DNA of 64,000 bases from JAUWKC01 sp035527845 (GTDB lineage Bacteria > Planctomycetota > Phycisphaerae > Sedimentisphaerales > Anaerobacaceae), in assembly GCA_035527845.1 (NCBI GenBank), contig DATKZT010000069.1, forward strand, positions 1-64,000. The letters are read 5' to 3'. The position numbers were made by a program, and so were the translations under genes. Positions 47,930-55,563 of the stretch are shown here, piece after piece (position 1 is the stretch's first letter; each line of letters begins with the position of its first letter). The notes beneath the pieces were generated by a model that was given only the letters and a program-made list of their open reading frames with translations, made no database searches and was not told the origin of the DNA.

Positions 47930-48994
47930 CTACTTCCTCTTGATGAGCAAGCGCGCATACGTCGGCTTGTAGGTCTTTCCCATTTTGATCGCGGCGCGCC
48001 GATTAAGGTCATTCGCGTTTGGAGTGTCCTTCTTTGTGTATTCCTTCGTTTTCAATCCCCACACGTTTCCACGATCGGTAATGCCCAATATCTCAAATTG
48101 CTCGGGGTTATACTTGTCGAGAAACGAAATGGGCACGCCCATCACTCCGTCGTAATCGCTCGGAATATCCTTGTATCGCGACACTTCGATCGCGTTGTAG
48201 TTGTCGTAAGTTGGGTATCCCTTCGCGGTATACTCCTTCACCGTGATCAATTCTTCGTGACGCTTTTGGATATCGAGGTTGGTGAACCAACAGGCATTTC
48301 CGTGACTACGCCAATTCGTTCCATTCTCGTCCCGCCAGCTTCTGACTTCTCGCATTTCGTAGTGATCCGGCACGACGAAGGCGACGGGGTGCGCATAGCC
48401 CAGCCATATCTTGTTTTCCTTTATCAGTGCGAAAATCTCCTTGTAGCTTATGGCGTTCTGGTTCCCGATGATGAGGAACTTCTTCTTGTATTTCACCAAC
48501 TGCTCCACGTACTCCCGGAACAACGAGAACGGCGGATTCGTGACGACGATATCCGCTTGCATCAAAAGTTCGATGCATTCGTCACTGCGGAAGTCGCCAT
48601 CGCCTTCGAGGGGGAGCAGGTCTAATCGGCTCAAGCTGGGAACGCGGCCACCCGGGGTTTGCTCGCCGTTGTAGATCAGACGCAGGCCGCGCTTGCCCTG
48701 GTGCTTGCTGAAGATGTCCGGATTAACGTTCTTGTAGCAGGTGGTGATGAGTTGCTTGAGTCCCAGTGTGTGGAACTTGTGCGAGAAGTAGTGGAAGAAG
48801 TTGCTGACCTTGGGATCATCGCAGTTGCACAGAACGGTCTTCCCCTTGAAGTGCTTGGCGTACTCCTTGAGTTCCTTCTCGATGTCGGTAAGCTGGGTGT
48901 AAAACTCGTCCTGCTTGGTCGCCTTGGCGGCGTGCAGGCTTCGATTCAGCGGCTTGTCTTGTATGTTGCGGGGAGTGTTTATCATTGGTCTCAT
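47930..48994 (-). CDS. EcoRI-type adenine-specific DNA methyltransferase
   Basis: 354 residues from ATG 48994 (48985 is possible). 'TVLCNCDDPKVSNFFHYF' (about 53-70) is the AdoMet-side motif of the EcoRI-methylase family; 'DIVVTNPPFSLF' has the catalytic N153-P-P-F156 of N6-adenine methylases. 'FEILGITDRGNVWG' and 'KTYKPTYARLLIKRK' close the protein as in that family. It probably methylates adenine in the site cut by the DUF262-HNH protein encoded next to it. One base separates the start from the stop of the truncated upstream methyltransferase fragment. Confidence 0.88.
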   Translation of the reverse strand: MRPMINTPRNIQDKPLNRSLHAAKATKQDEFYTQLTDIEKELKEYAKHFKGKTVLCNCDDPKVSNFFHYFSHKFHTLGLKQLITTCYKNVNPDIFSKHQGKRGLRLIYNGEQTPGGRVPSLSRLDLLPLEGDGDFRSDECIELLMQADIVVTNPPFSLFREYVEQLVKYKKKFLIIGNQNAISYKEIFALIKENKIWLGYAHPVAFVVPDHYEMREVRSWRDENGTNWRSHGNACWFTNLDIQKRHEELITVKEYTAKGYPTYDNYNAIEVSRYKDIPSDYDGVMGVPISFLDKYNPEQFEILGITDRGNVWGLKTKEYTKKDTPNANDLNRRAAIKMGKTYKPTYARLLIKRK

Positions 48995-48995
48995 A

Positions 48996-49376
48996 TTAAC
49001 ACACCGTTCGAGAGTTGGCAATAACCTCGGTGCCATGGTGTGAGGCGTGCCAGTCGCAGTGGTAATAGAATGAGCCGGTTTTCTTTAAGACGCGGTGCAG
49101 TTCGACGCAGCGTGGCCGCATGAAGTCGATGTAGGCCTGGGTGGAGGCGTGGCGGTCTTCGAAGGAGCGTTTTTCTTTTGTTTCGGCCCAGAATACCTCA
49201 TAGTTACGGTTGGAATTGAAGGGCGGGTCGATGTAAATGAGGTCGATGCATTGATCAGGGAATTTCTTTAGCTGGTCGAGGTTGTCGCCGCAATAGATGA
49301 CGCGCGTATCGACGAGGACGGATGGCTTGCCAGCCGGTGGGGTCTTCCTGGATTCGGATATGGATTTCCTCACCAT
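48996..49376 (-). pseudogene. N-terminal fragment of a DNA methyltransferase (N4/N6 type)
   Basis: 126 codons. 'VIYCGDNLDQLKKFPDQCID', 'LIYIDPPFNSNRNYEVFW' with the D-P-P-F catalytic motif, and 'GSFYYHCDWHASH' match the start of methyltransferases of the type that usually continue '..HYVKVMLDQIFG'. Here homology stops at about residue 113 (near base 49038), followed by 13 unrelated residues and TAA. The middle of the enzyme and its AdoMet-binding site are missing; the tail is found 2.2 kb away at 46400-46822. Confidence 0.8.
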
Positions 49377-49439
49377 GTGGGTTAGTATAAAGCCTGCGTG
49401 ATAATTTGCAAGATAGAAAGTCGCGAAAATTGCAGGAAT

Positions 49440-49841
49440 CATTGGGCTGGAGGCGGCGCGTGGGCAAGCTGGGCCTTGGGTGAGCCGCTCGATGCCAATG
49501 CCGGCCTTGAATATGCCGTCACGGTGGACGGCGACCAGAACATATATGAGGTTGGTGTTCGGATGTTCGACAACTACGGCGGCTTCAGCGGAGGAGAAAC
49601 CATAGTAACCCCGCTTGATGTTGGTGATGTTGTGAGCATTGACCTTGTGGCCAATACGTGCTGGTCAAGCGGCTTCGGGATGCTGTCGGAGAACCTGATG
49701 ACCGGGAAGTCCGGCAATGCTGATCGATTCGCCGGCTACGCCCTCGTTAAGCAGATTACTTGCGCCGATCTTGACCGCAACGGCTCGCTCAACTTCGCTG
49801 ACCTTGCAATAATAGCCGACAACTGGCTGTCAGGGAAATAG
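49440..49841 (+). pseudogene. 3' remnant of a secreted dockerin-type protein
   Basis: The plus-strand frame has no proper beginning: its ATG at 49398 lies in the methyltransferase region and homology-like sequence begins about 49443. It reads '..YEVGVRMFDNYGGFSGGE..' and ends 'CADLDRNGSLNFADLAIIAD', an EF-hand-like dockerin signature frequent at the C-termini of secreted planctomycete proteins. Likely the truncated end of a larger gene cut off by the adjoining island. Confidence 0.6.
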
Positions 49842-49886
49842 AGCTCGAGTGGTGCAAATGTGAACCAGAAACTGGAGGGTTGTAAA

Positions 49887-50213
49887 ATGAGGTGGAAGGC
49901 GGCGATTTTCAGCTTGGGGGCGGTGGTTTTGGTCTGCACGTCTGCACTTCTGGCGGAGGACCGGCTCGTTCCGGGCCAGTATTCAACGATCCAGGCGGCG
50001 ATAGACGCCGCACAACCCGGCGATAAGGTGGTCGTTGCGCCGGGGGCATATACCGGCCCGGACAATCGGGAGCTGGACTTCGGGGGCAAGGCGATTGACG
50101 CTTATCATTGCAGCAGTACAAGCAGAAGCTCACCGGAGAGCGCAGCTGCCTTTGTGGCAATTGGACTGTCGGTGTTTTTCAGCTTTGACTGTGGGCTCGG
50201 GCTTTCCTTATGA
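49887..50213 (+). pseudogene. Truncated right-handed beta-helix protein, 5' part
   Basis: From ATG 49887, with GGAGGG upstream, a signal peptide ('FSLGAVVLVCTSALLA') precedes 'VPGQYSTIQAAIDAAQPGDK' and 'PGAYTGPDNRELDFGGKAI', the usual start of pectin-lyase-fold proteins. After about residue 72 the sequence no longer looks like this family and stops at 50213, overlapping the 3' end of the PEP-CTERM gene on the other strand. Full-length members have hundreds of residues, so this is a remnant. Confidence 0.65.
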
Positions 50214-50793
50214 ATATCAGGCAGCCGAGGCCCAAGAGGAGGATTGTCCCGGGTTCGGGGGTAGTGACGGCAGAGAAGCTGGAGCCGTCGGGCAGGCCAA
50301 TAACGTGAGCGCCTATCCTGACGATTCCGGATTGCAGGTGAGCGAACAGCTCTTCGGGATTGGCGTTGTCATCAAGGTTGAAAATGATAGTAAGGCATTC
50401 GCCTGGTCCGATGCCGTTCTGGTAAATGGGCGCTATTGACCGGGCGCTATAGGCGGTGTCGAAAACGGGCTCGAGCAGTTGCCCGCCGGGCAGGCGAATG
50501 GGACGGGCATCCTTTGCAAAGAGTGTGCCGGGTCCGAATTCGAAACCCGCGATGCCGGTTAGCGGGCCCTTCTCGAAGTAGATGCGGGCTATAGAAGATT
50601 CTACCGTGCTGTTATTTTGGAACTCAAAGTGAACTCTGCCATCGTCGACAACCTGCACGACGGAAATGGCTATGTTGCTGCAATAGCTGCTGTCGCAGTT
50701 GAAAGGTGCGAAGTCCACCTCCACAACTCCTGCCACTGCTAAGTGAGTGAGCAGGAGCAAGGGGGTGGCAACCAAGATGTGGCGCAGGGCCAT
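50179..50793 (-). CDS. PEP-CTERM sorting-domain protein
   Basis: 204 residues from ATG 50793, with AAGGTG upstream. A signal peptide (about 1-21) is followed by a beta-rich secreted domain. The C-terminus has P179-E-P-G, a hydrophobic helix and a basic end 'RKARAHSQS', the tripartite PEP-CTERM signal processed by an exosortase and linked to exopolysaccharide producers. Molecular function unknown. It is convergent with the beta-helix remnant. Confidence 0.85.
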   Translation of the reverse strand: MALRHILVATPLLLLTHLAVAGVVEVDFAPFNCDSSYCSNIAISVVQVVDDGRVHFEFQNNSTVESSIARIYFEKGPLTGIAGFEFGPGTLFAKDARPIRLPGGQLLEPVFDTAYSARSIAPIYQNGIGPGECLTIIFNLDDNANPEELFAHLQSGIVRIGAHVIGLPDGSSFSAVTTPEPGTILLLGLGCLIFIRKARAHSQS

Positions 50794-51043
50794 ATTGCGC
50801 ACCTTCACTCCATTGCTCCCCACCGTGTTTAATGGTAGATTGTGGTGGTCTGTTTGGGAATCGGGGTGAACTCTGTTTTTTCTATCAGGCTTTTGCCTAT
50901 AGTAAGTTATGGGGTTTTAAGCAGATGGTAAGAGCGGTCGATTTCGGTGGTGCGGGCTGGGGCATCGGCGGGTTTCGCCGTCTGTCCGCGATGTGAGGGT
51001 GCCAAGGCGGTACATGCCGGTGCAGCGGCAAAGAAAGCCAGGT

Positions 51044-51328
51044 CTATTTCTTGTCTTTTTTGGCAAGCCAGTCCTGGAGGTTTTTGGCGAGTATCTCGAC
51101 GTCTCTTTTTTGCATTATGTGGGCGACAATTGCCTCGGGGATTTTCAGATTGAGCATGGCCTTGTGCGCCCTCTGCCAGAGAGTGTTGCGCCGCGCATCG
51201 GAATCGGCCAGGTACAACTCGGTAACCAGCTCAGCGAGCTTTCCGAGCATTATCGCATCAAGGTTGTCGTAATACCTTGATATCAGATGTTGCTGATATT
51301 GCGAACGTTCATTTTCGGCCATATTCAT
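51044..51328 (-). CDS. Small conserved-looking helical protein
   Basis: 94 residues, predicted all-helical, charged, without signal peptide: 'HLISRYYDNLDAIMLGKLAE' then 'LYLADSDARRNTLWQRAHKA' and a Lys-rich end. I believe similar short proteins occur in other planctomycetes but cannot name a family. Divergent from the lptD-like gene. The 250 bases between it and the PEP-CTERM gene hold nothing recognisable. Confidence 0.6.
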   Translation of the reverse strand: MNMAENERSQYQQHLISRYYDNLDAIMLGKLAELVTELYLADSDARRNTLWQRAHKAMLNLKIPEAIVAHIMQKRDVEILAKNLQDWLAKKDKK

Positions 51329-51491
51329 AGTTCCGACTGTCAGGATAACGCTTGACGACCCCGGTTCTACAATGTGGGTGCAGATAAGTCAAGTTATCGA
51401 TTGTGGAGGCGATTTTTGCTGGCCTTGCGGGTTTCAGGGGCTATAATGCGGTTCGAAAATCGGATGGGGACTGTGAGATATTAGAGTGATT

Positions 51492-54473
51492 ATGCGAAGT
51501 AACGGGGTCGACATCTTACTTATGCTGGCTTTTCTGTCTGGGGTCGGGGGCGCCTGCGCTGGTGTGGCATCTGCTGTGGAGAGCAAGGCTCCCCAACAAG
51601 AAGCGTCAGCTTCGGCCGGGCCGGATTTGTATCTGGCGGGGCAAAAGGTTGTCAGCCATGAGCAGATCGCCGACGAGCAAGTGCTCATCTTTCACGACGG
51701 ATTCTCGATGTCGGTCGGTAGTAAACAGCTCTCCAGCAACGGGGCGGTGGTCCGGCTCAAGGTCGAGCGTGCGGAATTTGATGGTCGCGTGCGGGCCAAC
51801 TACCGTGTGGAAGGTTATCTCGAAGGCAATCTGTCAGTCAGGAAAGGGCGGGGAGGCGAGCCTGCGAATTGGAGCCAGAAGATGATTGAACAAGGCCGGT
51901 CAATGCTTGTTTGGTGCAGCGTGAGCGGCGAGGTCTTCGTTACCTCTGAGGACAGAGAGATTGGCGATGCGAACCAATCAGAGTTGTATAAGAGGGCGGT
52001 TGCGGCGTCTTCGGCGGTTGGACATGAGCGGGTGGTTCGTTCAGAGAAAGCTGCGCCTGAATCGGGGACAGAGCGGGCAAAGAAACGACCGGTGGAACCG
52101 GGGACAATCGCTCGAGAGGCCAAGATTGCATACCCTGTGAACGTATCGCCTGCGGGTGAGGCGTCGCCGAAAATGGACGTTAATTCCGAACCGAACGGGG
52201 CGTACGTTGTAACGGTGGTGGGCAGACTGTACGTATGGCAGAAACAGGAGAGAGCGGGGCTGTTGGAACTGCGGTCGGATAATGCGGTAATATGGTATCG
52301 GCAGGGAGACTCGAAGGCTGAGGCGGATGCGGGTGGCGCCGTGGAAAGTGGAAGTTTTTCATCTTTTTCAGCCGGCGGGAGCGTGACGGCGATTTATATG
52401 TCGGGCGACGTTGAGCTGACCGAAGGGCAGCGGACGGTCCGGGCCGACGAGCTGTATTACGATTTCGAGCAGAAGAAGGCTCTGGCGGTGAATGCCGTGC
52501 TGAGAAGTTTCGATGCAAAGCGTGGGATTCCGATTTATGTGCGGGCGGCGAAGCTTAGGCAGCTTGCGGAAAATAAGTTCTCCGGTGAGAACGTTACGCT
52601 GACAAGCAGTGAATTCCACCTGCCGCAGGTATCGATTAGCGCCTCGAGCATACTTATCACCGACACGAGCGCGGTCGACGAGCAACAGGGGCGGGTATCG
52701 GACAGCAGCTACGATGCGCAGATGCGTGATGTGCGTTTCAAGGCTTACGATAAGACGATTTTCTACTGGCCTTTTTTCAGGGGCAATCTGCAGAGGCCTG
52801 ATACTGCTCTCAAGAGCGTGCACGCAGGTTATGACAGTGATTGGGGGGCCATTCTTGAGACTCGGTGGTATCTGTCGCGTCTGCTCGGATTGGAGGAGCC
52901 GGAGGGAACCGAGAGCACTTTTGCCTTGGATTATTACAGTGATCGCGGCGTCGGCAGCGGTGCGGAGATCAAGTACGCCAGAGAGAATTATTTCGGCAGG
53001 CTGATCGGCTACGTGATAAACGACAGGGGAGAAGACGACCTTGGCCGGGCCGACAGCCGCAGAAACCTGGAGCCGCCGCGAGAGCTTCGGGGACGGTTCC
53101 GGTCGCAGCACAGACAGTTTCTGCCTCACGACTGGCAGCTTACTACAGAGGTGAGTTACCTCTCAGATGAAAATTTCCTCGAAGGATATTTTCGTAATGA
53201 GTTCAATGTGGGCAAAGGACAGGAAACACTTGCTCATTTGAAGCGTATAGAGGATAATCAGGGCCTTTCTTTATTGGGCAAGGTCAGGATAAACGATTTC
53301 GTCAATGAGCTTGAAGAGCTGCCCAGCATTGAATATCACCTGACAGGCCAGTCCTTCTGGGACGACCATTTGACATTATACAGCGATAGTCAGGCCAGCC
53401 GGTTCCGCGAGCGTTTTGCTTCGAGCTCGTCGAGTGAATCAGCAGGTTTTTCAACGTTTTTGTCGGAAAGAGCTGAAGTTGATATGCCGATGACGGTCGG
53501 CAGTATGAAAGTCGTGCCTTTTGTAGCGGGGACGGCAGGTTACGACGACGGGCGGGGTTTTTGGACGAATATTGACGGAGAAGCCGGGGAGCCACAAGAC
53601 TCAGTCTGGATTGGCGAAGCCGGCGCCCGCGTGTCAACCCAGTACTGGAAGACCTATCCGAATGTCAGGTCGGGGCTCTGGGATTTGAATCAGTTGCGGC
53701 ACATCATAAAGCCGCATTTGACGGCAGTGAGCTATGGGGAAAGTGATATGGTTGCTGAGCAGCGTGATACGCTGAATGTAGGTATTTCTCAGCGGCTGCA
53801 GACCAAGAGAGGCATTGCTGAAGAGCAGCATACGGTTGACTGGATGCGGCTGGATACGGACATTACGTGGGTGAATGATTCCGGGGACACATCAGGGGGG
53901 CCTGACCGGTTCATTTGGAACAAGCCTTTTATTCCGCTGGTGGATACGTTCAGTAATGCGGTGCCGCCGCGGGACAGGCGCAGCAGCGACGTATATGGGC
54001 CCCGGCGTAACTACATCAGTGGGGATTACATCTGGCGCGTGAGTGATACGACGGCAATACTGAGCGATATGAATTTTGACATTCAGAGCGGCGTGGTGCA
54101 GCAATTCAACGTTGGTTTTTCGCGTTTGGTGTGGCCTGATTTGAGTTATTATATCGGCAGCCGATATTTGCGGCGGCTACGGGTGCCGGGCGAGCAAGGG
54201 TCCAACGTGTTTACTTTTGCCGCGACGTACGTGCTGGACCCCCGCTACACGGTGGTGTTTTCACAGCAGTATGATTTTGATTACGGCGCAAGTATCCAAA
54301 GCGATATAACGCTGATAAGACGGTATCACCGCGTTTATTGGGGTATTACCTACAGTGCTGACGAGTCTCTGGACAAACAGGCGATCGTATTCAGTATATG
54401 GCCGCAGGGCGTGCCGGAACTGGCAATCGGGCCAACAAGGTACTTGAAAGTGGGGGATTCGGCGGAATACTGA
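51492..54473 (+). CDS. LptD/OstA-like outer-membrane assembly protein
   Basis: 993 residues from ATG 51492 (a GTG at 51486 is in frame). Signal peptide about 1-28. The N-terminal half has OstA-type periplasmic segments, for example 'AIYMSGDVELTEGQRTVRAD' and 'ELYYDFEQKKALAVNAVL' (about 295-330). From ~400 onward comes an LptD barrel region: 'SYDAQMRDVRFKAYDKTIFY', 'WPFFRGNLQRPDT', 'HLTGQSFWDDHLTLYSDSQ' and a C-terminus of alternating strands. LptD inserts lipopolysaccharide-like glycolipid into the outer membrane. An extra ~250-residue N-terminal section is longer than in E. coli. Its presence indicates a Gram-negative-style outer membrane. Confidence 0.8.
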   Translation: MRSNGVDILLMLAFLSGVGGACAGVASAVESKAPQQEASASAGPDLYLAGQKVVSHEQIADEQVLIFHDGFSMSVGSKQLSSNGAVVRLKVERAEFDGRVRANYRVEGYLEGNLSVRKGRGGEPANWSQKMIEQGRSMLVWCSVSGEVFVTSEDREIGDANQSELYKRAVAASSAVGHERVVRSEKAAPESGTERAKKRPVEPGTIAREAKIAYPVNVSPAGEASPKMDVNSEPNGAYVVTVVGRLYVWQKQERAGLLELRSDNAVIWYRQGDSKAEADAGGAVESGSFSSFSAGGSVTAIYMSGDVELTEGQRTVRADELYYDFEQKKALAVNAVLRSFDAKRGIPIYVRAAKLRQLAENKFSGENVTLTSSEFHLPQVSISASSILITDTSAVDEQQGRVSDSSYDAQMRDVRFKAYDKTIFYWPFFRGNLQRPDTALKSVHAGYDSDWGAILETRWYLSRLLGLEEPEGTESTFALDYYSDRGVGSGAEIKYARENYFGRLIGYVINDRGEDDLGRADSRRNLEPPRELRGRFRSQHRQFLPHDWQLTTEVSYLSDENFLEGYFRNEFNVGKGQETLAHLKRIEDNQGLSLLGKVRINDFVNELEELPSIEYHLTGQSFWDDHLTLYSDSQASRFRERFASSSSSESAGFSTFLSERAEVDMPMTVGSMKVVPFVAGTAGYDDGRGFWTNIDGEAGEPQDSVWIGEAGARVSTQYWKTYPNVRSGLWDLNQLRHIIKPHLTAVSYGESDMVAEQRDTLNVGISQRLQTKRGIAEEQHTVDWMRLDTDITWVNDSGDTSGGPDRFIWNKPFIPLVDTFSNAVPPRDRRSSDVYGPRRNYISGDYIWRVSDTTAILSDMNFDIQSGVVQQFNVGFSRLVWPDLSYYIGSRYLRRLRVPGEQGSNVFTFAATYVLDPRYTVVFSQQYDFDYGASIQSDITLIRRYHRVYWGITYSADESLDKQAIVFSIWPQGVPELAIGPTRYLKVGDSAEY

Positions 54474-54549
54474 TAGAATTGGTAGTTTGCGTTTGGTTAT
54501 TTGCCGATAGAAATTATGAGCCGGGCTTTAACAATTTAAGGAGAGCATT

Positions 54550-55500
54550 ATGGGATTGGTTGATACGAGGAAAATGTTTGCGATGGCTTACAGGAACGGA
54601 TACGCGGTCGGGGCGTTCAATGTGAACAATATGGAAATCACACAGGGTATTATCGCGGCGGTAGCCGAAGAGAAATCGCCTCTTATCCTGCAGATCTCGA
54701 GAGGGGCTCGCGAATATGCGAGTATGAGCTATCTCAAGGCGATTATCGATGTTGCGGTGGAGGAGAATCCGGACATTCCGATTGCGATCCACCTGGACCA
54801 CGGTGACACATTCGAAACGTGCAAGCAGTTTGTGGAGGACGGTTTTACTTCGGTTATGATCGATGCTTCGAAGCTGCCTTTTGCAGAGAACGTGAAGGTG
54901 ACACGGCAGGTGGTGGAATATGCTCATGCAAGAGGTGTGGTTGTCGAAGCGGAGCTTGGCCAGTTGGGCGGTATTGAGGAGGACGTGGTGGGCGTGGGCG
55001 AGGATGATATCAGCAAGCACCTTACGGACCCGGACCAGGCGGTGGAGTTTGTCGAGAAGACGAGCTGTGACTCTCTGGCGGTGGCCTGCGGCACGAGTCA
55101 CGGGGCGTACAAGTTCAAGAGTGAGCCGAAGCTGGCATTTGATGTAATACAACAGGTTTCTGATAGAATGCCCGGATACCCACTGGTCATGCACGGTTCG
55201 AGCAGCGTTCTGAGAGAGTTCAAGGACCTGATCAACAAGTACGGTGGTGATATGCCGGACGCGATGGGGGTTCCTGAAGAGGCCATCAGCAAAGCGGCTA
55301 AGATGGCGGTCTGCAAGGTCAATATCGACACGGACCTGCGGATGGCACTGACGGCCAAGATCAGGCAGGTTTTCGCGGAGAAGCCCGGCGAGTTCGACCC
55401 GCGCAAGTACCTTGGTCCGGGCAGAGAAGCTATAAAGGAAATGGTTAAGCATAAGCTGCACGTCTTAGGCTGTGCGGGAAAAGCGGCAGAGTGTATCTGA
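54550..55500 (+). CDS. fba: Class II fructose-1,6-bisphosphate aldolase
   Basis: 316 residues. Zinc and substrate motifs are present: 'IPIAIHLDHGDTFETCKQFV', 'VEAELGQLGGIEED', 'VACGTSHGAYKF', 'PLVMHGSSSVL' and 'CKVNIDTDLRMALTAKIR'. It interconverts fructose-1,6-bisphosphate and the triose phosphates in glycolysis and gluconeogenesis. AAGGAG precedes the start. It lies 76 bases after the lptD-like gene. Confidence 0.97.
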   Translation: MGLVDTRKMFAMAYRNGYAVGAFNVNNMEITQGIIAAVAEEKSPLILQISRGAREYASMSYLKAIIDVAVEENPDIPIAIHLDHGDTFETCKQFVEDGFTSVMIDASKLPFAENVKVTRQVVEYAHARGVVVEAELGQLGGIEEDVVGVGEDDISKHLTDPDQAVEFVEKTSCDSLAVACGTSHGAYKFKSEPKLAFDVIQQVSDRMPGYPLVMHGSSSVLREFKDLINKYGGDMPDAMGVPEEAISKAAKMAVCKVNIDTDLRMALTAKIRQVFAEKPGEFDPRKYLGPGREAIKEMVKHKLHVLGCAGKAAECI

Positions 55501-55563
55501 AAAGGAATATATTGGCAGCGGCCGGCGCCTTCGTTTGCGGTGTCAGCCACAGAGATAAAGAAT

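Noticed and set aside
54514..55461. Minus-strand open frame of 315 codons opposite fba
   Set aside because: Antisense shadow; the plus strand encodes an intact class II aldolase.
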